Assembly: GCA_007751255.1 (NCBI GenBank)
Contig: CP036296.1
Coordinates: forward strand, 2,604,001-2,668,000
Source: Engelhardtia mirabilis
GTDB taxonomy: Bacteria > Planctomycetota > UBA1135 > GCA-002686595
Direction: 5' to 3'
DNA: 64,000 nucleotides
Shown: positions 8,092 through 17,123 of the stretch, in pieces
How the letters are laid out: each line of letters begins with the position of its first letter
Numbering within the stretch: the stretch's first letter is position 1
Notes under the pieces: model-generated
What the model was told of the DNA's origin: nothing
Seen by the model: the letters and a program-made list of their open reading frames with translations, nothing else
The model's database searches: none
Made by a program: the position numbers and the translations under genes

Positions 8092-9306
8092 ATGGACAGC
8101 GATCGACCCGACCGGACCGCCTCGGCGGTGGCCTGCGCGGGGTCGGCACCGCCTCGGACCGGACGCTCGGTACTCCTGGCCCTGTCCTGGTACGACCCCC
8201 GGGTGCACCGGGGCGTGGCCCGCTACGCGGCCGAGCGCGGCTGGCGCCTGGATGCCCGCATGGCCAACTCGCGCGAGCCGGTCTGGGGTTGGCAGGGGGA
8301 CGGGGTGCTCTGCAAGCTCGGCTGCACCGCGGTCGACGAGCAGGTGGCCCAGCTCGTGGCCAGCTTGGGCTTGCCCGCCGTGGACCTCTCGGTCTTCGGT
8401 CCGCACCACGGCGTGACGGCGATCGAGTTCGACCCGGACCACATCGGCGCCCTGGCCGCCGACCACCTGCTCGCGCGCGGGATCCGACACCTCGCCTTCT
8501 TCCCCGACCTCGACGCCCCGCCGGTGCGGCTGCGGCGCGAGGGCTTCGCGCGGGCCCTGGCCGAGCGCGGGCTGGGCCTCTTGGACCTGGCGCCGGTGCA
8601 GACCGACCAAGTGGACGGCTGGATCGCGGCCGAGGAGGAGCTCGGTCGCCGCCTGGCCGAGCTGCCGCGCCCCGTCGGCGTGCTGTGCTTCAACGACACC
8701 TGGGGGGCCCAGGTGGTCCATGCGGCCGGGCGCGCGGGGCTGCGGTGTCCCGAGGACGTGGCCGTGCTGGGCGTCGACAACCAGGCCCTGGCCTGCGAGG
8801 CCCTGCCGGTGCCCCTGTCGAGTGTGGCCCTCGATCTGGAAGCCTGGGGCGAGCGGGCGGCCGCGCGGCTCGACGCCCTGATGGGGGCGCGCGAGCGCGG
8901 GGAGCGGCCGACCGAGCCGAGCCTGGAGCGCCTGGCGGTCGGCACCGTGGTCGCGCGGCGCAGCACCGACCTGGTCGCCGTCGCACACCGCGACGTGGCC
9001 GCGGCGGTGGCGTTCATCGCGCAGCACCTGGCCGATCCGGTCCGGGTCGACGCGGTGGTGGCCGCCGGGCGCCTGTCGCGCTCCGGCCTCAAGCAGGCCT
9101 TCGCCCGCCACCTGGGTCGCTCGATCCAGGGCGAGATCGAGCGCGCGCGGCTCGAGCGCATCCGCGGCCTGCTGCTCTCCACGGATTGGTCGCTCGAGAC
9201 CATCGCCGGCGAGGTCGGTCTGTCGAGCGCGCGCAGCGTGCACCGCCTGTTCACCCGCGGCGGCGAGGCCGGCCCCGCCGAGTTCCGCCGACGCTACAAG
9301 GGCTGA
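8092..9306 (+). CDS. XylR-type transcriptional regulator (periplasmic-binding-like sensor plus AraC HTH)
   Basis: 404 residues from the ATG at 8092. Residues about 26-290 form a LacI/periplasmic-binding-like sensor (start SVLLALSWYDPRVHRGVARY; CFNDTWGAQVVHAAG; DVAVLGVDNQALACEALP; PLSSVALD). Residues about 305-404 are an AraC-type double helix-turn-helix (LSRSGLKQAFARHLGRSIQG, then WSLETIAGEVGLSS). This order is that of the xylose-operon regulator XylR, where sugar binding to the sensor turns on transcription. It is divergent from the operon starting at 8002, 89 bases away, and is its most likely regulator. The ligand is not determinable. Its 3' end overlaps the convergent radical SAM gene by 13 bases. 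Confidence 0.9.
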   Translation: MDSDRPDRTASAVACAGSAPPRTGRSVLLALSWYDPRVHRGVARYAAERGWRLDARMANSREPVWGWQGDGVLCKLGCTAVDEQVAQLVASLGLPAVDLSVFGPHHGVTAIEFDPDHIGALAADHLLARGIRHLAFFPDLDAPPVRLRREGFARALAERGLGLLDLAPVQTDQVDGWIAAEEELGRRLAELPRPVGVLCFNDTWGAQVVHAAGRAGLRCPEDVAVLGVDNQALACEALPVPLSSVALDLEAWGERAAARLDALMGARERGERPTEPSLERLAVGTVVARRSTDLVAVAHRDVAAAVAFIAQHLADPVRVDAVVAAGRLSRSGLKQAFARHLGRSIQGEIERARLERIRGLLLSTDWSLETIAGEVGLSSARSVHRLFTRGGEAGPAEFRRRYKG

Positions 9307-10337
9307 GCGGCCGTGGCCGGCGTCATCGTCGGCGACTCGTGCCCGACCTCCGCATCGGCGGGCGGCTGGTTGAGTGCCTCTTCGGGGTGGTGGGCGGCGT
9401 TCTTGTAGAACTCGTTCTCCGACCAGTTGTTCGCGTCCACGCAGGTGCGGCAGGGTGTCAAGTCCTTCCCGCAGCCGGTCCGCGAGCGCAGGTGGTTCGC
9501 GATCGCGCCCCGGTAGGCCCCGTGCAGGGAGTCGCGCATCACGTTGCCGATCGCCAGGTCCATGTTCGTGTCGAGGTTGCAGGGCGAGAGGTCGCCGCGC
9601 CAGTCGATCATCAGGTAGCGCTCGTTCCAGATGTTGCAGGCGTGGGCGCGCACGGCCGGGTCGGCCATCTTGCCGCCGTAGCTGAGCATCTGTTTGAGCA
9701 GCACCACGTCCTCGGGACCCAAGCGCGGACGCCAGCGCTCGACGAACGGCAGGCGTTCGCCGGTGTTGTGGGAGCTCTTGACGAAGACCAGGCGCGTGGG
9801 GCAATGGTCCGCGAGGCCCAGCCAGTAGTCGATCTTCTCGTTGATCGCATCCATGCGATCGGCCTCGTCCACGATGTTGCCGTCCAGGTCGCGGACCTGC
9901 CCGGGCCGGGCGCGGTTGAAGACCTCGGGTGTCACCGCGTCCACCGACAGGCGCGCCAGGTCGAGGCGCACTTCGATCCACTTGGCGAGGGTCTCGCGGG
10001 TGACGAGGGACAGGTTCGTGTTGAGCTCGAGGGCGAAGCTCTCGCGGCGCCCCAGGCGATCGAGGTAGTCGAAGTAGCGCCGGTGCAGGGTCTGTTCGCC
10101 GAAGAAGCCGAGCTCGACCCAACCGGCGACGCGCTCGCACTCCTCGACGGAGCGCTCGAAGACCTCTGGCGACATCATCCCGGTGCGACGGTTGTAGGGC
10201 GCGCCGGCCTCGGTGACCCTGTCGCCCGTGAAAGCCTGGGGGCAGATCGGGCACTTGAAGTTGCAGGCGTTGGTCAACTCGAGGTCGACCCGCAGGCGTT
10301 GTTCTTGGGGGTAGATCGGCGAGACGGGCGCACTCAT
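9294..10337 (-). CDS. Radical SAM protein with SPASM-like C-terminal cysteines
   Basis: 347 residues. The radical SAM motif is CNFKCPIC (C25, C29, C32), which would bind a 4Fe-4S cluster and cleave S-adenosylmethionine. The rest of the partial TIM barrel is recognisable (VELGFFGEQTLHRRYFDYL, LSVDAV). The C-terminal part contains C-x-N-x-W ... MIDWRGDLSPCNLDTN and then CGKDLTPCRTC, a cysteine set like SPASM/twitch auxiliary-cluster domains. The ATG at 10337 lies in an ATGA overlap with the upstream methyltransferase-like gene, so the two proteins are probably made together. No precursor peptide gene is visible beside it, so polysaccharide or small-molecule modification is as likely as peptide maturation. 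Confidence 0.88.
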   Translation of the reverse strand: MSAPVSPIYPQEQRLRVDLELTNACNFKCPICPQAFTGDRVTEAGAPYNRRTGMMSPEVFERSVEECERVAGWVELGFFGEQTLHRRYFDYLDRLGRRESFALELNTNLSLVTRETLAKWIEVRLDLARLSVDAVTPEVFNRARPGQVRDLDGNIVDEADRMDAINEKIDYWLGLADHCPTRLVFVKSSHNTGERLPFVERWRPRLGPEDVVLLKQMLSYGGKMADPAVRAHACNIWNERYLMIDWRGDLSPCNLDTNMDLAIGNVMRDSLHGAYRGAIANHLRSRTGCGKDLTPCRTCVDANNWSENEFYKNAAHHPEEALNQPPADAEVGHESPTMTPATAAQPL

Positions 10338-12145
10338 CGCGCGCCCCCGGGGACGCCGATGGAGCGCAGGCCGCCAGCGTTGGTCGGAGCGGCCACGGCG
10401 ACCTTCTTGGCCACGATCGTGACCCGCGCTCCGTCGGCGTAGTCGTCGGCGTGGTCGACCCCGAGCGCCGAGCCGAAGGGGCAGGGCAGCACCTGGGGCT
10501 CGAAGCCGAGCTCGCGCAGCACCGCCAGCAGCTTGGCGCGGTTGGGGGTCACCTTGCGCCGCGTCTCGCGGATCGCGTTGAACTGCACGTCGCCGGGCTC
10601 GTCCACCAGCACCTCGGGGCCGTCCTGCACACGGGTGTCGACGATCAAGGTGCCGGTCGTCACCGCGGCGGCCCAGCGCAGGATCTCCGCGTAGTTCTCC
10701 ACGTGGTAGAGGATCCCGGCGCAGAGGGTTACATCGAACGGACCGCGGTCGCGGATCGGGGCCCAGTCGGCGGAGTCGGAGATGTTGCCGCGCACGAACT
10801 GCGCCGCCCCGGCGGGCAGGAAGCCGTTGGCCTCCCAGTACAGGCGCGCCTGCTCCACGTGCCGCTCGCGCCCTTCGAGGCCGAAGACCGAGGTCGCGCC
10901 GGCGCGGGCGTAGTAGCTCGACCAGAAGGCGCAGTTGCAGGCCAGGTCGAGCAGGCGAGCGCCGCGCATGTCGATCGCGGCGAGCACGCCCTCGACCAGC
11001 AGCTGGGCGCGGTTCGCGGCGCGCGAGGTCAGGTACTCGGCGCTGCACGGACTGCCGATGCCCGGAAGCACGACATGGTCGCCGAGCTCGACGGGATAGA
11101 ACCAGGGGTGCAGTGCCGCCGCTCGCGCGGCCAGGTCACGGTCGAGGGTCGCACCGGGGCCGACCAGCACGCCGCGTGGAGCACCGCCCGCCGGGGTGCC
11201 GTTGATCAAGTCGGTCAGCTGGCCGGGATCCTCGATGCGCGGTAGCTCCAGGCGCGCGTAGGCCCCGCGCAGGGTGTCGCTCGCCAGGGCGATGCGCACG
11301 CTCGAGCGCGCCTGCACTTCGCGCCAGCCGCTTGTCTCGCGCGGCGCGAGCACCAAGCCCACGGCCAGCGGTGTATCGCTGCCGAGCACGCGGCCATGGG
11401 CGCCCTCGATCGCGGCCAGGACCTCGCCCTCGTCGCCGTCCTGGCGCGGCTCGTAGAGCAGGGCCAGAACCGTGTCGTCGCGGTCGCTGAGCACGCCGGC
11501 GAAGGCGCGGAAGAACGTGTCCAGGACCTGGGGGTCGTCGTAGCGAGGCCAGGCCAGGACGATGGTCGGGTCACCGCCGCTCGTGTCGTCGGCCTGGACC
11601 TCGCGGGCAGCTCGGTCGACCTGGTCGGCCGCCTCGATCGGATGGCTGGCGATCGGGGCGGGGTCGTCGACACTGGCGCGGCGGTTGGTCGTCACCGTCA
11701 GGCCGAAGTCCTCACCGTGGGCGATACGCGGCGGGTCGAACCCCGCGGCGGACAGCTCGGCCGCCAGGCTCTCGCGGGTCCAGGCCCAGCGGCGGCCCGC
11801 TCGGTGCGGCGAGTCGGGATGCCCGAACAACGCCGCCAGACCCTGGTCGACCCCGTCGACCAGTCGCCCGACGAGGGCCGCGGCCACCGCCGCGTCCGGT
11901 GTGCGCAGAGCCAGGCTCCCCCCGGGCGCCAGGACCCTGCGCCACTCGGCGAAGGCGCGCCGGGCGGTGGGCAGGTCCAGGTCGCACAGGGGCGGGCGCA
12001 GCTCCAGGGCCCCGACCGAGCCGTCGGCCACGGCGACCAGCGCGATCGGGTGGGCCACCAGATCGGGCGCGTGCACCGGGTCCTGGTCGACGCGGGTCCA
12101 GCCGTCGCGGCGCTCGGGGCCGCATTCCAAGAGGAGTTTCTGCAC
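10334..12145 (-). CDS. Protein with two methyltransferase-like domains flanking a third domain
   Basis: 603 residues from a GTG at 12145. N-terminal part (about 1-150): LLLECGPERRDGWTRVDQDP then EWRRVLAPGGSLALRTPD, the layout of class I SAM-dependent methyltransferases, but with LECGP in place of the usual LNLGCG, so it may be degenerate. Middle (about 190-300): TIVLAWPRYDDPQVLDTF and following, resembling regions between glycosyltransferase modules; not assigned. C-terminal domain (about 370-560): LLDLACNCAFWS motif I, FGLEGRERHVEQARLYW and LCAGILYHVENYAEIL, a more complete methyltransferase. Coupled to the radical SAM gene by an ATGA overlap. Cell-surface glycan modification is a guess from context. 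Confidence 0.75.
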   Translation of the reverse strand: MQKLLLECGPERRDGWTRVDQDPVHAPDLVAHPIALVAVADGSVGALELRPPLCDLDLPTARRAFAEWRRVLAPGGSLALRTPDAAVAAALVGRLVDGVDQGLAALFGHPDSPHRAGRRWAWTRESLAAELSAAGFDPPRIAHGEDFGLTVTTNRRASVDDPAPIASHPIEAADQVDRAAREVQADDTSGGDPTIVLAWPRYDDPQVLDTFFRAFAGVLSDRDDTVLALLYEPRQDGDEGEVLAAIEGAHGRVLGSDTPLAVGLVLAPRETSGWREVQARSSVRIALASDTLRGAYARLELPRIEDPGQLTDLINGTPAGGAPRGVLVGPGATLDRDLAARAAALHPWFYPVELGDHVVLPGIGSPCSAEYLTSRAANRAQLLVEGVLAAIDMRGARLLDLACNCAFWSSYYARAGATSVFGLEGRERHVEQARLYWEANGFLPAGAAQFVRGNISDSADWAPIRDRGPFDVTLCAGILYHVENYAEILRWAAAVTTGTLIVDTRVQDGPEVLVDEPGDVQFNAIRETRRKVTPNRAKLLAVLRELGFEPQVLPCPFGSALGVDHADDYADGARVTIVAKKVAVAAPTNAGGLRSIGVPGGAR

Positions 12146-12326
12146 GGGGGTCGGTGGGGGTCGTCGGGAGCTGGCCGCGCGCCCCGGGTGGGGCGAGGCG
12201 ACCGAACCTCAGGTCGACCGGTGGCGGCCCGGTCTGGAGCGGTCGCGCGCGCCGGCACCCGCCCCTGGGAACCGCTCGGCCAGCGCTGACCGCGGCCCGC
12301 CGTTGAATGCCCCCCCGCAGGCGGCG

Positions 12327-12332
12327 TAGGGT
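12327..12332 (+). promoter_or_regulatory. Weak -10-like element upstream of lemA
   Basis: TAGGGT, 24 bases before a GTG at 12357 and 54 bases before the chosen ATG at 12387. It is the only TANNNT hexamer well placed in the 241-base region 12146-12386. No clear -35; low certainty. Nothing else was recognised in this region. Confidence 0.25.
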
Positions 12333-12386
12333 CCGGGCTGCGTCCCGCCGGGCGCCGTGCCACCGCAACACCTGCCCGCCCGCTCC

Positions 12387-12983
12387 ATGCTCTACGTCGT
12401 CCTCGGAGTCATCGCTCTGTTCGCCATCGTTCCCTTCTTCTGGGGCGTGGGCATCTACAACAAGCTGGTCGCCCTCCGCAATCGCTTCGAGAACGCGTTC
12501 GCGCAGATCGACGTGCAGCTCAAGCGCCGTTACGACCTGATCCCCAACCTGGTCGAGACCGCCAAGGGCTACATGAAGCACGAGAGCGAAACGCTCGAGG
12601 CGGTGATCGCGGCGCGCAACCAGGCGGTCAGCGCCGAGAAGCACGCGGCCGCCAACCCCTCGGACGGCAAGGCCATGGCCGGCTTGATGGGCGCCGAGGG
12701 CGCGTTGACCGGAGCGATGGGGCGCCTGTTCGCCGTGATGGAGGCCTACCCCGACCTCAAGGCCAACCAGAACATGATGCAGCTCTCCGAAGAGCTGACC
12801 TCGACCGAGAACAAGGTTGCCTTCGCGCGCCAGGCCTACAACGACGCGGTCACCAACTACAACACCAAGCGCGAGTCGTTCCCGGCCGTCGTGCTGGCGG
12901 GCATGTTCAACTTCGACGAGGCCTCGCTGTTCGAGATCGACGATCCGGCCGCACGCCAGGCGCCCAAGGTCTCCTTCAGCTGA
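12387..12983 (+). CDS. lemA: LemA family protein
   Basis: 198 residues from the ATG at 12387; an in-frame GTG at 12357 would add ten residues in front of the membrane helix and is less likely. One N-terminal membrane segment (YVVLGVIALFAIVPFFW) is followed by the LemA core: YNKLVALRNRFENAFAQIDV, QLKRRYDLIPNLVETAKGYM, YPDLKANQNMMQLSEELTST and AYNDAVTNYNTKRESFP. LemA proteins are helical membrane proteins facing out of the cytoplasm. The next gene, 28 bases on, is a membrane M48 peptidase; LemA next to an M48/HtpX-type peptidase is a common pairing. Confidence 0.96.
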   Translation: MLYVVLGVIALFAIVPFFWGVGIYNKLVALRNRFENAFAQIDVQLKRRYDLIPNLVETAKGYMKHESETLEAVIAARNQAVSAEKHAAANPSDGKAMAGLMGAEGALTGAMGRLFAVMEAYPDLKANQNMMQLSEELTSTENKVAFARQAYNDAVTNYNTKRESFPAVVLAGMFNFDEASLFEIDDPAARQAPKVSFS

Positions 12984-13011
12984 CGCGCGCCCGCGCGGAC
13001 AGGCCCGGCGC

Positions 13012-15003
13012 ATGGACTTCTTCGAGCACCAGGAACAGGCGCGCAAGCGCACCGGGCGATTGGTGGTGTTGTTCGCCATCTCCGTCGCGCTGATCGTGGT
13101 CGCGGTCTACGGGGTGGTCAGCGCGGTGCTGGTCAACACCCTGGTGGGCGACGGTCCGCAGGTGACGGTGCCGGCCTTCTTCGACCCCCTGCGCTTCGCG
13201 CTGGTCGCCGCGGGGGTCTGCGCGGTGGTCGCCCTGGGCTCGCTCTACAAGACGGCGCAGTTGGCCTCGGGCGGCCGGGCGGTGGCCGACATGATGGGCG
13301 GGCGCCACCTGGAGGGCGGCAGCGCGGACCCCCTCGAGCGGCGGCTTCTGAACGTGGTAGAGGAGATGGCGATCGCCTCCGGCATGCCCGTCCCACCGGT
13401 CTACGTGATGGACCGCGAGGACGGCATCAACGCCTTCGCGGCCGGCAAGCAGCCCGGCGATGCGGTCATTGGCGTGACCCGCGGCTGCATGGAGAAGCTC
13501 TCCCGCGACGAGCTGCAGGGCGTGGTGGCCCACGAATTCAGCCACGTCTTCAACGGGGACATGCGACTGAACCTGCGCCTGATCGGCGTGCTGCACGGGA
13601 TCCTCGTGCTGGGGCTCGTCGGTCAGTACGTCTTCCGCAGCGCGATCTACGCCCCGCGGCGCAGCAACCGCGAGGGCGGCAGCGCGGTGGTGGTGGCCCT
13701 GGCGGCGGGCGCGGCCCTGGCGGTGCTGGGCGCGATCGGGACCTTCTTCGGCCAGGTGATCCAGGCCGCCGTCTCGCGCCAGCGCGAGTTCCTGGCCGAC
13801 GCGTCGGCGGTGCAGTTCACCCGCAACCCGGGCGGTATCGGCGGCGCGCTCAAGAAGATCGGCGGGTTCCCGAGCCACGCCAAGGTCATGGGCAGCCACG
13901 CGGCCGAGGTCAGCCACATGCTCTTCGGCGAGCCGGGCACGATGAACTTCGGCGGCCTCCTGGCGACGCACCCGCCGCTGTTGGAGCGCATTCGCCGCAT
14001 CGAACCCGCCTTCGACGGCAGGGTCGAGCGCCTGGCGGAGCCCACCGATGCCGAACTCCAGGGCCTGCGCTCGAAGGTCGCCGCCGAGCTGGCCGCGCGC
14101 AACGCGAGCGGCCCCGGCGCGGTGGCCATGGGCTTGGCCGCCGATGGGGCGCTCTTCAACGCCGCCGACCTCGCCGCCGCGCGGGCGCGGGCGGGCGACG
14201 TCGATCAACTGGACAACGAGCGGGCACGGGAGCTCCTGGCGTCGATCCCTCCGCTCTTGCGAAGGTCCGCCGGGGACCCTTTCGCCGCGCGGGCCGTCGT
14301 CCTGGCCCTCGCACTCGAGCCCGAGGACGCGGGTCGCGCGCGGCAGTTCGAAGCCCTCGAAGCGCTCGGCGACCTGCCCCTGGTGCGGGAGTTGCGCCGG
14401 CTGGTGCCGTCCCTCGGCGGCTTGGCTCCCGAGGCGCGCCTGCCCCTTCTGCAGTTGGCCCTGGCTCCCCTGCACCAGCTCGATCCGAAGCAGTACGCGG
14501 CCTTCGTGCGCGCCCTGGATATGGCCATCGAGTCGGACAACCGCGTGGAGCTGTTCGAGATGACCCTGCGCCGCATCGTGCGCCACCACTTGGATCGGGC
14601 CCATGGCCTCGACGCAACCCCCGCCGGCGGGCGGGAGCTGCAGCTGAGCCAGGCGGGCGCGCGGGCGGCGGTGGTGCTGGGGCTATTGGTGCGGGCGGGC
14701 CACGGCAACTCGCGCTCGGCCGAGCTCGCCTTCCGAGCCGCCGGCGCGGCCCTCGGCGTCCAGATCGGCGACCGCGTGCCCGATGCCGGTTCGACCCTGC
14801 GGAGCTTCGACACCGCCCTGGAGGCCCTGGCCCGGCTGCGGCCCGGGGACAAGCGGCGCTTCCTCCAGGCCTGCGAGGCCGCCATCGCCCGCGACGGGCA
14901 AGTGACCCGAGCCGAGGCCGAGCTGTACCGGGCCATCGCCGAGACCCTCGACTGCCCGGTTCCGCCGCTCGTCGCGGGTCAGCCCCTGGCCGTTGCCAGG
15001 TGA
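13012..15003 (+). CDS. Membrane M48 family metallopeptidase with long helical C-terminal extension
   Basis: 663 residues from the ATG at 13012. Two membrane helices (about 18-42 and 62-80) precede the catalytic domain, whose zinc site is HEFSH at 174-178 with the third ligand expected in QREFLADASA. Another hydrophobic pair follows the active site (about 190-205 and 225-250). The peptidase ends near THPPLLERIRRIEP; the remaining ~310 residues are an Ala/Leu/Arg-rich helical extension absent from ordinary HtpX (about 290 residues). HtpX-like peptidases degrade damaged membrane proteins. Linked to lemA upstream; the sigma-factor gene starts 6 bases after its stop and may be co-transcribed. Confidence 0.9.
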   Translation: MDFFEHQEQARKRTGRLVVLFAISVALIVVAVYGVVSAVLVNTLVGDGPQVTVPAFFDPLRFALVAAGVCAVVALGSLYKTAQLASGGRAVADMMGGRHLEGGSADPLERRLLNVVEEMAIASGMPVPPVYVMDREDGINAFAAGKQPGDAVIGVTRGCMEKLSRDELQGVVAHEFSHVFNGDMRLNLRLIGVLHGILVLGLVGQYVFRSAIYAPRRSNREGGSAVVVALAAGAALAVLGAIGTFFGQVIQAAVSRQREFLADASAVQFTRNPGGIGGALKKIGGFPSHAKVMGSHAAEVSHMLFGEPGTMNFGGLLATHPPLLERIRRIEPAFDGRVERLAEPTDAELQGLRSKVAAELAARNASGPGAVAMGLAADGALFNAADLAAARARAGDVDQLDNERARELLASIPPLLRRSAGDPFAARAVVLALALEPEDAGRARQFEALEALGDLPLVRELRRLVPSLGGLAPEARLPLLQLALAPLHQLDPKQYAAFVRALDMAIESDNRVELFEMTLRRIVRHHLDRAHGLDATPAGGRELQLSQAGARAAVVLGLLVRAGHGNSRSAELAFRAAGAALGVQIGDRVPDAGSTLRSFDTALEALARLRPGDKRRFLQACEAAIARDGQVTRAEAELYRAIAETLDCPVPPLVAGQPLAVAR

Positions 15004-15009
15004 TCCCGA

Positions 15010-15723
15010 ATGGTTGCCGGCGGGGCCCTGAAGGGCGACAGTGGGGGCGTCCCGCGCGCCAGCGGGAAGTCAGCCGTGACCACCGCTCCCGATCCAATGT
15101 CCATCCAGGCCCCACAGGTCGACGACCAATTGGCCGCCGCCGCCGACGGTCTCTCGCGCCAGGTGCGTGAACGCCTGTCGCAGCGCGAGCCCGAGGCGCT
15201 GGAGCAGTTCTTCGACGCCTACTTCGACCGGATCTACGCCTACGTGCGCGGGATGGTGCGCTCGGACCACCTGGCGGAGGACCTGACCCAGGACATCTTC
15301 CTGCTGCTCTACCGCGGGCTGCCGACCTACGACCCCTCGCGCGCCCTGCGCCCCTGGGTCTTCACGGTGGCGATCAACCGCGTGCGCGACCACTGGCGCT
15401 CCCGGGCCCACCGCGACTCCCAGCGGGAGGCCTCGATCGACGAGGACGAGGCGGCCGAGATCGAGGGCGAGGGGGGCAGCCCGGACCTGCCCCTGCTCCA
15501 GCTCGAGGACGCCCAGATGGTCCGCGACGCCGTGGACCGCCTGCCCGACGGCATGCGCGAGACGGTGCACCTGCGGGTCTTCGAGGACCTCTCCTTCGCC
15601 GAGATCGGCGAGCTGCTGGGTCGCAACGAGGTCGCCGTCCGCAAGCGCTTCAGCCGGGCCCTCGAGGAGCTGCGCCGGACCCTGGGCGCCGAGCCCCGCA
15701 CGGCCGAGGGCGAGGATCACTGA
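15010..15723 (+). CDS. ECF-type RNA polymerase sigma factor (sigma-70 family)
   Basis: 237 residues. Region 2 is visible as YVRGMVRSDHLAEDLTQDIF through PWVFTVAINRVRDHWRS, and region 4 as LPDGMRETVHLRVFEDLSFA, EIGELLGRNEVAVRKRFSRA. An acidic linker (SIDEDEAAEIEGEGG) lies between. The ATG at 15010 is chosen because AGGTGA (14998-15003) sits 6 bases before it as a Shine-Dalgarno and includes the stop of the peptidase gene; later in-frame starts are GTG 15076 and ATG 15097, and the ~29 added residues are not conserved-looking. The FecR-domain membrane protein that follows is its probable anti-sigma or signal partner. Confidence 0.93.
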   Translation: MVAGGALKGDSGGVPRASGKSAVTTAPDPMSIQAPQVDDQLAAAADGLSRQVRERLSQREPEALEQFFDAYFDRIYAYVRGMVRSDHLAEDLTQDIFLLLYRGLPTYDPSRALRPWVFTVAINRVRDHWRSRAHRDSQREASIDEDEAAEIEGEGGSPDLPLLQLEDAQMVRDAVDRLPDGMRETVHLRVFEDLSFAEIGELLGRNEVAVRKRFSRALEELRRTLGAEPRTAEGEDH

Positions 15724-15790
15724 ACCGAGCGGTCACGGCCGTCCGAAGAGAGTCGTAGCCCCCGCTGGCACGGCGAGCACTCAGAAGCAA

Positions 15791-16864
15791 TTGGAACGAC
15801 GTCTACGGGAGATCCTGGCCCGCGAAGGGGCGCGAGAGGGGTTTGCGAAAGCCCTGCGCGCGAGCTTCGTGTCCGGCCAGTTCGAGGGTGAGGCGGTCCT
15901 GCGCGGAGCCCCCGCGGCCGGGGCCGACCCCGAGTTCCGCGCCGAGCTGCGGGCTGGCTTCGCCGGCGGCTCGCTGGAGTCCGGTGGGGAAGGCGAGCTA
16001 CCGCAGGCCCTGAGTTCCGGTCTGGCGCCGGCGCTCTCGAGCGTGCCGTCCGATGGCGGCTTCCGGGCCCAGCTGAAGGCCCGCTTCGTCCTGGGCGAGC
16101 TCGAGGTGGAGGGAGCGGGCGGTTCTGCGCCGGCGGGTGAGGCTGCACCGATCCACGACCTGGCCGCCGCTCGCGCGGGGACCTCGGTCCGGCGTCGTCC
16201 CACGCGGCATCTGTCGAGCGTTGCCGCCCTGTTGGTCGCGGCGGTGGCGCTGTTCGCATTCGTTCTGCCCACGTTCCTGGGACCCGATTGGCTGGTGCGC
16301 CACGCGCCGATCGAGGCGACCTCGGTTCTGTTCGACCGCACTCCACTGGATCCGAGCGTGCAGCGCCTGGACGTCGAGACCGGTCGGGTGCTGGCCTGCG
16401 GTCCCGAGGCCCTGCGATTGGCACTGGACGACCGCGCACTCGTGGAAGCTGCGCCCAACAGTCAGGTCCGATTCTGCGCCCCCGTGCAGCGGATCTTCGC
16501 GGACGCCCTGGCGCCGGTGCACCTGGACAAGGGTGAGCTGAACGTCCGCACCCTGCCGGGCGGGGCGGTGACCCTGACCATCGACACGCCGAACGCGATG
16601 ATCCGCCTCCGCGACGGCGCCGTGTCGGTGCTCGCGACGGATAAGGGCACCTGCATCTGCGTGCTCGAGGGCCAGGTTGAGGTCAGCCCGGCACAGGGCG
16701 GCGCGCCGCGCGTGGTCCACGCCGACGAACGCATCTTCGTGCCGCTGGGCAAGGGCAGCTGTCAGTTCGAGGTGCACCTCAGCGAGGACCCGCACCTGGC
16801 CGAGGGCGAACGCCTCGAGCGCATGCGCCGGATGCTGGTCGACATCGACGCCGGCGTCTTCTGA
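15791..16864 (+). CDS. Single-pass membrane FecR-domain protein, probable sigma-factor partner
   Basis: 357 residues if it starts at the TTG at 15791; no ATG or GTG exists in frame between the sigma-factor stop and this point, so the start is uncertain. Residues 1-140 are charged and presumably cytoplasmic, with two loosely similar segments around FRAELRAGFAGGSLE and FRAQLKARFVLGELE. One membrane helix follows (about 145-165, VAALLVAAVALFAFVLPTFL). The outer part is a FecR-like beta domain (SVLFDRTPLD ... GELNVRTLPGGAVTLTIDTP ... GQVEVSPAQGG). In other bacteria FecR-type proteins sense outer-membrane signals and control their ECF sigma factor. The gap of 67 bases to the sigma gene supports one operon. 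Confidence 0.75.
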   Translation: MERRLREILAREGAREGFAKALRASFVSGQFEGEAVLRGAPAAGADPEFRAELRAGFAGGSLESGGEGELPQALSSGLAPALSSVPSDGGFRAQLKARFVLGELEVEGAGGSAPAGEAAPIHDLAAARAGTSVRRRPTRHLSSVAALLVAAVALFAFVLPTFLGPDWLVRHAPIEATSVLFDRTPLDPSVQRLDVETGRVLACGPEALRLALDDRALVEAAPNSQVRFCAPVQRIFADALAPVHLDKGELNVRTLPGGAVTLTIDTPNAMIRLRDGAVSVLATDKGTCICVLEGQVEVSPAQGGAPRVVHADERIFVPLGKGSCQFEVHLSEDPHLAEGERLERMRRMLVDIDAGVF

Positions 16865-17123
16865 TCCGCAGGCCACGCGACGCGGGTCGAGATCCCCGGC
16901 TGTCGTCCATCCGCTCCTCCGTGCGCGCCCGCGATCCAGACCCCGCCGGTCGGTCGGCGCTCGGACAGGCTCGTCGATGCTGGGTCAGGCAATCGATCCA
17001 TCGCCGCGGCCGAGGCTTCCGGGGGCGGATCCGGGTCCGGGACAGGCTCCCGCCGACGCTGGGGATTCGACACCGGCCCGTCACTCGCGGCGGTTGAAGC
17101 TTCTATGCGGGCTGCGGAGTCCC

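Noticed and set aside
8003-8149. 49-residue N-terminal extension of the DUF1549/DUF1553 protein
   Set aside because: The signal peptide starts exactly at the ATG at 8002 and the extension would overlap the divergent regulator gene.
9308-9319. CGGCC-GT-GGCCG palindrome after the regulator gene
   Set aside because: A two-base loop and five-base GC stem occur by chance very often in DNA of this composition.
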